5,060 nt of DNA from an uncultured Eubacteriales bacterium (GTDB taxonomy: Bacteria; Bacillota; Clostridia; Christensenellales; UBA1242), in the NCBI GenBank assembly GCA_900557655.1, contig USTX01000056.1, positions 1 to 5,060 on the forward strand, given 5' to 3'. Positions 1-5,060 of the stretch are shown here, piece by piece (positions within the stretch are counted from its first letter, which is position 1; each line of letters begins with the position of its first letter). The notes beneath the pieces were generated by a model. It was not told the origin of the DNA. It did no database searches and was given only the letters and a program-made list of their open reading frames with translations. A program made the position numbers and the translations under genes.

Positions 1-1
1 C

Positions 2-421
2 GCCGCCCGCCAATTCGCTGCCAAGCGTCCAATTACCAGCCGCCTCTGTCACCTTCCACTTGCTAAACGTGTATCCCGTGCGCGACGCCGTAAGAAGATT
101 AAAGTTGTCCGATTCAACCGTATATGTTTGTGGCGAAGTGCCCGAAAGCGTACCGCCATCTGGCGCATACGTTATCTCATACGTGCTAAGGCTGAATGTG
201 GCTTTAACCGTGATATTGCCCGACGTGTTTGCGCTTAGCGTAAGCGTTACGCCGTCCGCCCCAATCGCCGTGCCCGACGTTGGCGCCGCTTTTACTGTCC
301 AGCCATTAAACGCATAACCCGCCTTCGCTTGCGTTGGAAGAGTTATGGTTTGCGCACTACCGCTCATTGCATAACTTGTTATCGCTGTACCCGAGTCGTC
401 ATAAATGCTATAACCTGCGCC
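2..421 (-). repeat. Second set of InlB-type repeats after the beta-helix (residues 1285-1424, truncated)
   Basis: Two units are visible. The first has G-Y-A-F-N-G-W at 1319-1325 and ends with an A-T-F strand at 1358-1360 in place of the usual A-x-W. The second starts with I-T-Y-A-P-D-G-G near 1367-1374, has G-Y-T-F-S-K-W at 1400-1406 (K for the usual G), and is cut by the window edge at residue 1424. The first unit resembles the second unit of the N-terminal set far more than it resembles its neighbours (see findings). Confidence 0.8.
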
Positions 422-3400
422 AAGTTTGACGTTAACGCCGTCTACGTATGGCGCCATACCCGAGTTAGTGCTTCTTACCGCAAGCTTACCGATGTTGGCC
501 TCAGCAAGCGCATTGCTTGCAAATGTTGCAATAATTGTGCCCGCTCCTACCGCAGCTGTCGTCCAGATAGGAACCGCGTTCACAAGCGTTTCAGTAAGTT
601 CAGTGAAATCAAGAACCAAAATATTAACATTGTTCATCTTGATTTCGCCTTGGCTTATCTTAAAGTTTTTATCAACAATCTTAATTGTTGGAACTGCACT
701 TTCAAGCGCATTTATGGCAACTTTAACAGCATTAGTAGAAGTTGATTCAATTTCAACTGCGCCAAGTCTAACCGTTACAGTGTTATAAATCGCAATAGGG
801 TTTGGTGCCGTTATCTTACCGCCAAGAAGTTCAATATTGCCTTTTGCGTCAATGCCCGTTGTTGTCGAATTAATATATCCCCCCGTCATCTTAAACGTTG
901 AGTCTGCTTGAACTGCAACAGCAGTAGTAGCTGTAATTGTACCGCCGCTCATTTCAAGGACAGAACCACCCCTAGAAGCTGCGCCGTAATCGGTACATTC
1001 TATAACGCCACCAAGCATCTTGATTGTCCCTGTCGTATTGCTTTTATAAGACCAAAGGCCATAAGCACAGTTGATTTCCACATCATTAATAGTTATAACA
1101 GCACCATTTGTAGCAGCAATTGCATAAAAGGCGCTTGATGTTGAAGAGATTTTAGTGCCAGCATTAATGACAACATTTGTGGTTGACCCACCAGCAAGTA
1201 TTCCAAAATAAGCACCTGCTTCAGGAGACGCTGTTGTATTAAAAACAAAGTTACCACCTGAAATAGTTGTCTGCCCGCCAGCAATATTAAGCAAGTTACG
1301 ACGTGCTCCAGTGATGGTACCGCCAGTTATATTAACGGTGCACGATGCATAGATGGCGTGTCGACCGCCGCTTATAACAGCATTTCCACAGCCACTCACT
1401 GCCGTTATAGTGTAACAACTAACCGTGGTTTGGCTTGTTATCGTGCCGCCCGTTATTGTTATAATCCCCGAACTTTGGTTTGCAAAAATTGCTTCGGCAT
1501 CAACTGAAAGAATTTCACCGCCCGAAATATTAACAATACCACGATAGATAACTTGTTGATTGCATTTGATAGTACCACCGGTGATTGTTATATGTGCCAA
1601 CTGGCTGCCGCATATAAGAGGAGTTGCTGTGCTTGCAGTTAAGTATTCAATCGAACCACCATTAACATTAAAGTGAGCGTTATCCCAAACAAAAATGCCT
1701 CTGCCAGTTTGCGTTGAGTCAAACCTTATCGCGCCACTTTTTAATGTAAACGTAACATTATCTGTTATGTTCATTGTTTGGCTTGTTGGTGTTCCAGCAT
1801 TTTTTAAAGTAGCCGTAAATTGAGGATCTCCAACAACGTGGCCACTATAAAGCGTTATGCTACCACTGTTAAGGTTGATAATATCGCTTGCTGTTGCGTT
1901 TTCAAGCATAATTACGCTTGCGCTTGAAAGTGTTGCTGCGTATTCCAGTGCCTCTTTAAGTTGATTTGCATCAAAGCTTCGACCATTTGGATCAAGGTCT
2001 GGGCGACTGCCGTCATCAGGAAGTGAACTTGGATTCCCACTGTAAACAGTAGACTGTACCCAAATTCCCGATGAACCCCAGTTCGCCGTGATGGTGAGGT
2101 CACCATAGGTGTTGCCAACAAAGTTAAGCTCTTGCATATCGCTGTCATAGGTTGGCAAGGTTGACGAATGCGCCCTGCTACTGTTAGGCGTCCACGCAAT
2201 CGTCCAGCCCGCAAACGTCCAGCCCGCTCTTGTTGCGTTAGGAAGCGAGAACCCGCCGCCGTTTGCTGGCATTATCGTGTAAGACGTTGCCAGACCGTTT
2301 GGCAGAATTCCGCCATTTGGGTCATACGTAATTGTGTACGTAATCACTTCGGTTACGGCGTACCAGATTTGCGCGCCCGTGCAGGTTTTTGTTCCGCTTG
2401 TCCATGTTGCGGTTGCTCCGCCCTGCGTGCTCGTCCAGCCCTTAAACAGGTAGCCCGCCTTGCTGTACGCATAAAAGTCATACGTGTTGCCATAAGCAAC
2501 GTCTTGCGTTTTAAGCGTTGTGCTGCCGTCTTTAAACGTTATGGTAAATGTGTTAAGTTGCCATATCGCATAAAGGGTTGCGCCCGCACCGTTGTTATAA
2601 AGCTCTGTCGCGCCAAGCGTTGCCTTATCCGCATAGGTTGCTGAAACCGCATCTTTATCCGTGTTCCAGCCCTTAAACGTATAGCCCGTAAGCGAGAACC
2701 CATTAGCCGTCAGCGCAAGTGCCGTGCCATAGGTTTTAGTTAAGTTTGCCATCGAGCCCGTTGCGCTTGCATTATTCTTATCAAACTTAATGGTGTACTC
2801 ATTCGCCGTCCACTGCGCCGTCAGGGTAATGTTACCCGCCGTTTTCGCAGCCAATACTAACGTAAAACCATTGCTGCCGATAGAGGCTGACCCACTGGTT
2901 GGCGCTGTCTTTACTGCCCATCCGCTTAATGAATAACCCGTTTTAGTTGCGGTTGGAAGCGCGCCAACGTCAACAAACTCGCCGTCTTGTGTTTTTGAAA
3001 GAAGACCGAATTTATAGTTAATTCGCGCGTATGCAAAAATTGACGAGCCCGTGCCTACGCCATTGAAATAATCGCCAAGCGCTTTCTCGCCAAGCGTCCA
3101 TGTACTGCTTTCGGCTGCCGTGTTGCCATCAAACGTAACCTTAACGGCGTTTGGCTGCCACTGCGCGTACCAAACCGTGCCGTTATCGGTTGCGCTAAAC
3201 GCGTCACCAGCCTTGATTTGGTTGCCATTTTCGGCCGCGTTAAACCAACCTAAAAAGGTATAATTATTGCGCTTTGCAGTTGGAAGCATATCAATGTTTC
3301 GGCCGCTTACGTACGCCGTGGTGTAAACACCGTCAACAGGTGAAATCCCCAAAATCTTAGGGTCTTCAATGCCCTTGCCCTTATTGCCATCAAAGGTAAC

Positions 3401-4273
3401 AAGGTACGCCTCTTCTTGCCATGCACAAGAGCCCGCCGTGGTGCCCGATGAATAGTCAGCGTTTGAATCCGCCTTTTCAAATTTAAGCGAATAGTTTTTG
3501 TTGCTTTCAAGCGTCAAAATCATCGTGTTGCCTGAAACGCGGGCATAACGATATGCGTCAGTGATAACTGGCGTAACAAGACCCGCGTCAAACGTCCAAG
3601 CAAAGTTAATATAACCCGTGGTTGACGTGTGGGTTTGAATTTGAACCTCAACGTTAGAGTTGCCTGCTTTGTCTTGCACGCTGTATTCAACAAGGGCTGG
3701 CGCCTCTATGTGATAGGTTGCTTTAAGAGTATCCTTAACTGGGTTGCTTGCATTGTTTGCGGTGGTTGCCGAAATAACCAAGTCAAACTTAACATCCCTT
3801 AAAGGCTCTGTTCCCGTGTATGAAAGCGTAACAGTGTGCGTTTTGGTTTCAGTGGTGTTTTTGGTTATCTTGCCACTGTACGAATCAACCGAAACCGTAA
3901 CGCCGGCAGGAAGTGAACCGTCGGCTTTTAAAATCGCCGAAACAACATAGTCAATATCGATGTCTGTTGAAACGCCGTTCTCAACGCCGCTTACTGTAAA
4001 GGTATAGGTAAAGTCTTGTTCACCCGTCCACCCCAGCGTGGTCTCGGCACCACTCTCGCCATTACCATTCGCGCGGATAAGTTTGTCAGAATTAAAGCAC
4101 CAGTTAATGGAAGTCTGCTTACCATCAATCCAAACATTGTCCATGAAAATCGCGAACGTGTTTGGGATAAGCGCAAGCATAACAACAAACTGGCACAACA
4201 AAAGTTTAAGCCAAAGGCCTAAGCTTTTCGACTTTTTGTTTTTCAATTTAGAACTTACAGTTAGGTTTCCCAT
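2..4273 (-). CDS. Large secreted surface protein with InlB-type repeats and a beta-helix-like region (3' end outside window)
   Basis: Open for 1424 codons with no stop and still open at the left edge, so the C-terminus and any wall anchor (LPXTG, SLH, other) are unseen. ATG 4273 is the first start after an in-frame TAA at 4285-4283 and is followed by a signal peptide; later ATGs (residues 32, 44) would remove it. Order: signal peptide 1-41; threonine/serine-rich beta-type region about 45-285; five InlB/Flg_new-type repeats 289-732, each centred on a G-Y-x-F-x-G-W-like motif (residues 337-343, 446-452, 530-536, 607-613, 684-690); linker 733-764; beta-helix-like region about 765-1215 with repeated I-x-G-G-x-I; two further InlB-type repeats from about 1285 (motifs at 1319-1325 and 1400-1406), the last truncated. 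Known of such families: extracellular adhesins or wall proteins of Firmicutes; no catalytic motif was seen. The role in adhesion or polysaccharide binding is inference. It is transcribed alone from the promoter at 4424-4452. Confidence 0.93.
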   Translation of the reverse strand, partial: MGNLTVSSKLKNKKSKSLGLWLKLLLCQFVVMLALIPNTFAIFMDNVWIDGKQTSINWCFNSDKLIRANGNGESGAETTLGWTGEQDFTYTFTVSGVENGVSTDIDIDYVVSAILKADGSLPAGVTVSVDSYSGKITKNTTETKTHTVTLSYTGTEPLRDVKFDLVISATTANNASNPVKDTLKATYHIEAPALVEYSVQDKAGNSNVEVQIQTHTSTTGYINFAWTFDAGLVTPVITDAYRYARVSGNTMILTLESNKNYSLKFEKADSNADYSSGTTAGSCAWQEEAYLVTFDGNKGKGIEDPKILGISPVDGVYTTAYVSGRNIDMLPTAKRNNYTFLGWFNAAENGNQIKAGDAFSATDNGTVWYAQWQPNAVKVTFDGNTAAESSTWTLGEKALGDYFNGVGTGSSIFAYARINYKFGLLSKTQDGEFVDVGALPTATKTGYSLSGWAVKTAPTSGSASIGSNGFTLVLAAKTAGNITLTAQWTANEYTIKFDKNNASATGSMANLTKTYGTALALTANGFSLTGYTFKGWNTDKDAVSATYADKATLGATELYNNGAGATLYAIWQLNTFTITFKDGSTTLKTQDVAYGNTYDFYAYSKAGYLFKGWTSTQGGATATWTSGTKTCTGAQIWYAVTEVITYTITYDPNGGILPNGLATSYTIMPANGGGFSLPNATRAGWTFAGWTIAWTPNSSRAHSSTLPTYDSDMQELNFVGNTYGDLTITANWGSSGIWVQSTVYSGNPSSLPDDGSRPDLDPNGRSFDANQLKEALEYAATLSSASVIMLENATASDIINLNSGSITLYSGHVVGDPQFTATLKNAGTPTSQTMNITDNVTFTLKSGAIRFDSTQTGRGIFVWDNAHFNVNGGSIEYLTASTATPLICGSQLAHITITGGTIKCNQQVIYRGIVNISGGEILSVDAEAIFANQSSGIITITGGTITSQTTVSCYTITAVSGCGNAVISGGRHAIYASCTVNITGGTITGARRNLLNIAGGQTTISGGNFVFNTTASPEAGAYFGILAGGSTTNVVINAGTKISSTSSAFYAIAATNGAVITINDVEINCAYGLWSYKSNTTGTIKMLGGVIECTDYGAASRGGSVLEMSGGTITATTAVAVQADSTFKMTGGYINSTTTGIDAKGNIELLGGKITAPNPIAIYNTVTVRLGAVEIESTSTNAVKVAINALESAVPTIKIVDKNFKISQGEIKMNNVNILVLDFTELTETLVNAVPIWTTAAVGAGTIIATFASNALAEANIGKLAVRSTNSGMAPYVDGVNVKLGAGYSIYDDSGTAITSYAMSGSAQTITLPTQAKAGYAFNGWTVKAAPTSGTAIGADGVTLTLSANTSGNITVKATFSLSTYEITYAPDGGTLSGTSPQTYTVESDNFNLLTASRTGYTFSKWKVTEAAGNWTLGSELAGG
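629..1981 (-). other. Right-handed beta-helix-like region of the surface protein (residues about 765-1215)
   Basis: At least ten short rungs share the pattern I/V/M-x-G-G-x-I: glycine pairs at residues 872-873, 899-900, 918-919, 942-943, 969-970, 984-985, 1006-1007, 1088-1089, 1110-1111, 1131-1132 and 1151-1152. Spacing is mostly 19-27 residues, the rung length of parallel beta-helices. Degenerate rungs (I-N-A-G-T-K-I at 1036-1042, I-N-D-V-E-I at 1062-1067) fill the 1007-1088 gap. Pectate-lyase-like folds and carbohydrate-binding repeat proteins share this design. I see no cluster of catalytic Asp/Arg residues typical of pectate lyases, so binding or a structural stalk is more likely than catalysis. 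The N-terminal cap is probably the helical stretch around residues 767-783. Confidence 0.7.
2078..3409 (-). repeat. Five InlB-type (Listeria-Bacteroides) protein repeats, residues 289-732
   Basis: Units run about 289-372, 375-488, 489-571, 573-640 and 641-732. Each opens with a strand like V-T-F-D-G-N (292-297), I-K-F-D-K-N or I-T-Y-D-P-N-G-G, has the central aromatic/G-W motif, and closes with a tryptophan strand (A-Q-W at 370-372 and 486-488, A-I-W at 569-571, A-N-W at 730-732). The fourth unit lacks the closing tryptophan and ends W-Y-A-V. Unit lengths vary from about 68 to 114 residues because of insertions. This is the pattern of the Flg_new/InlB B-repeat family, a beta-grasp-like extracellular module often used as a spacer or adhesion unit. 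DNA-level identity between units is low, so this is an old protein repeat, not a recent tandem duplication. Confidence 0.85.
3419..4144 (-). other. N-terminal beta-rich domain of the surface protein (residues about 44-285)
   Basis: This part has no InlB-type motif. It contains alternating beta-strand patterns rich in T, S, V and I, with an acidic D-I-D-I-D-Y stretch (about residues 95-100), an L-P-A-G-V-T turn near 112-117, and a strand pair H-T-V-T-L-S-Y / F-D-L-V-I-S-A-T. The shape (strand, low-polarity turn, then V-T-L and a final S-A-T strand) recalls the camelysin/TasA fold seen behind SipW-type signals, or a generic bacterial Ig-like domain. I cannot decide between these by eye; a family name would be speculation. 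Confidence 0.4.
4151..4273 (-). other. Signal peptide of the surface protein (residues 1-41)
   Basis: Residues 9-16 carry five lysines (K9, K11, K13, K14, K16), followed by a hydrophobic core from about L18 to I36 (one internal lysine, K23) and a PNTFA stretch at 37-41. The n-region is long for a Sec signal. Cleavage after A41 is my best guess from the small/hydrophobic A-x-A-like end. C27 sits in LLLCQ, which is a poor lipobox, so a lipoprotein is unlikely. The hydrophobic tail followed by F-A-I-F-M-D resembles the processing region of SipW-type substrates, but only loosely. Confidence 0.8.
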
Positions 4274-4417
4274 AAAATTGTTTTACCGTCCTTAAATCAA
4301 TTGCGTGTGAGTTTGGCACCTTTTTGTCTTAACGCCTTAAAAACGTTTATGCTTGTTTAAGCAAGACATGTTGACTTGTTGCCATTAGTTTGTGATCAAC
4401 CAATCACTTTTACTCAC
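4274..4417 (-). promoter_or_regulatory. Untranslated leader of the surface protein gene
   Basis: About 144 bases between the inferred transcription start and ATG 4273. It holds two small hairpins: GTGAT/ATCAC with a 6-base loop (4392-4407) and TGCTT/AAGCA with a 4-base loop (near 4350-4363). No known riboswitch, T-box or leader-peptide pattern was recognised. Regulation by these elements is not shown. Confidence 0.4.
4286..4293 (-). promoter_or_regulatory. Shine-Dalgarno-like site of the surface protein gene
   Basis: The minus strand reads AAGGACGG here, followed by 12 bases to ATG 4273. AAGGA pairs with the 16S tail but lies 15 bases from the start, longer than the usual 6-9; the GGACGG part is nearer at 12. 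No better site exists between it and the ATG, and the intervening bases are AT-rich, so this is the likely ribosome site though not a strong one. Confidence 0.55.
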
Positions 4418-4423
4418 AGATAT

Positions 4424-4452
4424 ATTATAATATATATACAATTTTAAGGCAA
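4424..4452 (-). promoter_or_regulatory. Sigma-A-type promoter of the surface protein gene
   Basis: On the minus strand, TTGCCT (4452-4447) and a perfect TATAAT (4429-4424) are separated by 17 bases of pure AT-rich sequence apart from one G. Expected transcription start is near 4417, giving a leader of about 144 bases before ATG 4273. The -10 box sits inside an alternating TA tract, so other registers are possible, but this one has consensus spacing. Confidence 0.7.
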
Positions 4453-4461
4453 ACAAAAAAC

Positions 4462-4505
4462 GGCAAAAATCGCATATTTTTTACAAAAAATCACACGATT
4501 TTGCC
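4462..4505. repeat. Nested inverted repeat upstream of the promoter
   Basis: Outer arms GGCAAAAATCG (4462-4472) and CGATTTTGCC (4496-4505) pair over 10 bp with one bulged A. Inside lies a second perfect pair, ATTTTTT (4476-4482) and AAAAAAT (4485-4491). On the minus strand the second arm is followed by G and a run of six T, so a weak terminator protecting the promoter at 4424-4452 from upstream transcription is possible, though the stem is AT-rich. Confidence 0.5.
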
Positions 4506-4580
4506 ATTATTGTTAACAACTAAAAAGCGCAATTTTAACCAGATTTTGATAAATAAACGCACTATTTTTAAATTTTTTAA

Positions 4581-4602
4581 CCAAAATTGGCGTTTTTAAC
4601 GC
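4581..4602. repeat. Adjacent palindrome and small hairpin in the AT-rich spacer
   Basis: CCAAAATTGG (4581-4590) is a perfect 10 bp palindrome. It abuts and shares one base with GCGTT-TTT-AACGC (4590-4602), a 5 bp stem with a 3-base loop. A dimeric regulator site is conceivable, but no regulator family signature is recognised and the distance to the mapped promoter is over 125 bases. Confidence 0.35.
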
Positions 4603-4623
4603 ATTTTTACTTTAAAACGGGCA

Positions 4624-4669
4624 AAATATGGTTAAAAACACGCAAAATGATTAATTTTTACCCATATTT
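4624..4669. repeat. 15 bp inverted repeat with one mismatch in the AT-rich spacer
   Basis: Arms 4624-4638 (AAATATGGTTAAAAA) and 4655-4669 (TTTTTACCCATATTT) match at 14 of 15 positions when one is reverse-complemented, around a 16-base centre. No T tract with a GC stem follows on either strand, so it is not a typical terminator. Confidence 0.5.
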
Positions 4670-4694
4670 CCTATAAACTTATTAACATTTTCTC

Positions 4695-4711
4695 AGTTTT
4701 TGTTAAAAACT
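4695..4711. repeat. Perfect 7 bp inverted repeat, AGTTTTT/AAAAACT
   Basis: Arms 4695-4701 and 4705-4711 flank GTT. It marks the edge where the AT-rich spacer gives way to the more GC-rich stretch on its right. The low complexity of the arms makes chance occurrence plausible. Confidence 0.3.
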
Positions 4712-4880
4712 TGCCTCTCGCGGCGCACACCATCCACCCCTGTCTAAATAGTCATTTTCATGCCTCACTGTCGGTTTCTTATTTGTAAAGCAAGTTTCTT
4801 CGCATTGCCACTTGAAAGCCGTAACGAGTACTGCCAGCACACCCAAGCCCGAACCCCCATTACATTAATCACACACATTT
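4712..4880. other. Non-coding stretch, nothing recognised
   Basis: This stretch is clearly more GC-rich than 4420-4711, with C-rich patches on the plus strand at about 4731-4740 and 4843-4859. No gene with a ribosome site, no RNA family and no mobile-element end was recognised. A 65-codon minus-strand frame crosses it but begins inside the hairpin array and has no supporting signal. It could be a remnant of a decayed gene or an unknown RNA. Confidence 0.4.
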
Positions 4881-4886
4881 TATCTA

Positions 4887-4968
4887 ATTCGCACTGCGCC
4901 AGCGAAATCAATCGCAACGCGAATATCATTGCACCAGCAATATCATTTGCTCGCAAGAGCAAATTTCA
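4887..4968. repeat. Tandem array of four short hairpins with a shared linker
   Basis: Reading the plus strand: TTCGC/GCGAA (4888-4892, 4902-4906), TCGC/GCGA (4912-4915, 4919-4922), ATTGC/GCAAT (4928-4932, 4937-4941) and ATTTGCTC/GAGCAAAT (4945-4952, 4957-4964, loop GCAA). The stems differ in sequence and length (4-8 bp) but each keeps both arms, and they are joined by ATCA at 4907-4910, 4925-4928 and 4942-4945, with a variant TTCA at 4965-4968. It lies just downstream of the tRNA terminator. Function unknown; a dispersed genomic repeat or a processing or decay-protection element are guesses. Confidence 0.65.
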
Positions 4969-4975
4969 TTACAAC

Positions 4976-5006
4976 AAAAAAGGCCTTCAAAATGAAGACC
5001 TTTTTT
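4976..5006 (-). terminator. Rho-independent terminator of the tRNA-Arg gene
   Basis: On the minus strand, AGGTCTTC (5001-4994), a 5-base loop, then GAAGGCCT (4988-4981) form an 8 bp stem with one T-G wobble, followed by a run of T to 4976. The A run in front (5006-5001) extends the pairing with this T run, so the structure is nearly symmetrical and could also stop plus-strand transcription. It begins 6 bases after the encoded CCA of the tRNA. Confidence 0.9.
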
Positions 5007-5012
5007 GCTGTT

Positions 5013-5060
5013 TGGTGTGCCCAAAGAGATTCGAACTCCCGACCTTTGGTTCCGTAGACC
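5013..5060 (-). tRNA. tRNA-Arg (anticodon ACG), 3' part only; 5' part beyond the right edge
   Basis: The minus strand gives the anticodon loop CTACGGA (5057-5051) with anticodon ACG at 5055-5053, closed by GGT on the 5' side and ACCAA on the 3' side; the two outermost 5' stem bases are outside. A 5-base variable loop (AGGTC) follows, then the T arm GGGAG-TTCGAAT-CTCTT (two G-T wobbles), the acceptor 3' strand TGGGCAC, discriminator A and encoded CCA (5015-5013). The missing 5' acceptor strand should read GTGCCCA. ACG is the usual bacterial CGN-reading arginine tRNA, with A34 edited to inosine by TadA. Low doubt on identity; D arm unseen. Confidence 0.92.

Noticed and set aside
329..788. Two overlapping plus-strand frames of 138 and 120 codons
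   Set aside because: Both lie opposite the end of the beta-helix region, whose minus-strand frame is fully open and shows repeated protein motifs; neither plus frame has a recognisable domain or start signal.
881..1780. Recurring blocks resembling 'accgcc..attat' on the plus strand, looking like a DNA repeat array or CRISPR
   Set aside because: They are the codons of the I-T-G-G-T-I rungs of the beta-helix, with irregular spacing and variable third positions; there are no constant repeats or spacers.
2168..2644. Plus-strand frame of 158 codons
   Set aside because: It is antisense to the InlB-type repeats of the long minus-strand gene, is very rich in Arg and Cys, and has no ribosome site; a shadow of the GC-rich codon positions of the real gene.
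4016..4295. Plus-strand frames of 68 and 85 codons over the start of the surface gene
   Set aside because: They are antisense to the signal peptide and first domain, which have a coherent sequence, promoter and start; no plus-strand promoter or ribosome site was found.
4765..4962. Minus-strand frame of 65 codons between the tRNA terminator and the AT-rich spacer
   Set aside because: Its start lies inside the hairpin array, there is no ribosome site in front of it, and its composition (no recognisable domain, sequence dictated by palindromes at its start) does not look like a protein.
5013..5060. Prophage or island attachment site at the tRNA 3' end
   Set aside because: No second copy of the tRNA 3' sequence occurs in the window and no integrase gene is present.

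Overview
The window looks like chromosomal DNA from a low-to-moderate GC bacterium, probably a Firmicute of the Clostridia type. This rests on a cell-surface protein with InlB-type (Listeria-Bacteroides) repeats, a very AT-rich promoter region with near-consensus sigma-A boxes, and a tRNA gene that encodes its own CCA and is followed by a T-tailed terminator. The taxonomic call is inference; no marker gene is present.

Layout, all on the minus strand. (1) Positions 2-4273 are one uninterrupted open frame of 1424 codons, starting at ATG 4273 and running off the left edge without a stop. I checked every codon of this frame and found no stop or frameshift. It encodes the N-terminal part of a large secreted, probably wall-associated protein: signal peptide, an Ig/TasA-like beta region, five InlB-type repeats, a right-handed beta-helix-like region of about 450 residues, then a second set of InlB-type repeats that is cut by the window. 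(2) Positions 4274-4720 are AT-rich non-coding DNA holding its leader, a good promoter and several inverted repeats. (3) Positions 4712-4880 are a more GC-rich stretch in which I recognise nothing. (4) Positions 4887-4968 form a tandem series of four short hairpins with different stem sequences but a shared linker. (5) Positions 4976-5006 are the terminator of (6) a tRNA-Arg(ACG), whose 3' part occupies 5013-5060 and whose 5' part lies beyond the right edge.

The tRNA and the surface protein point the same way but are separated by a terminator and an independent promoter, so they are separate transcription units. The short reading frames on both strands inside 2-4273 are shadows of the long gene. 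The least explained parts are the hairpin array behind the tRNA, the inverted repeats of the AT-rich spacer, and the unusual repeat/beta-helix/repeat architecture of the protein.
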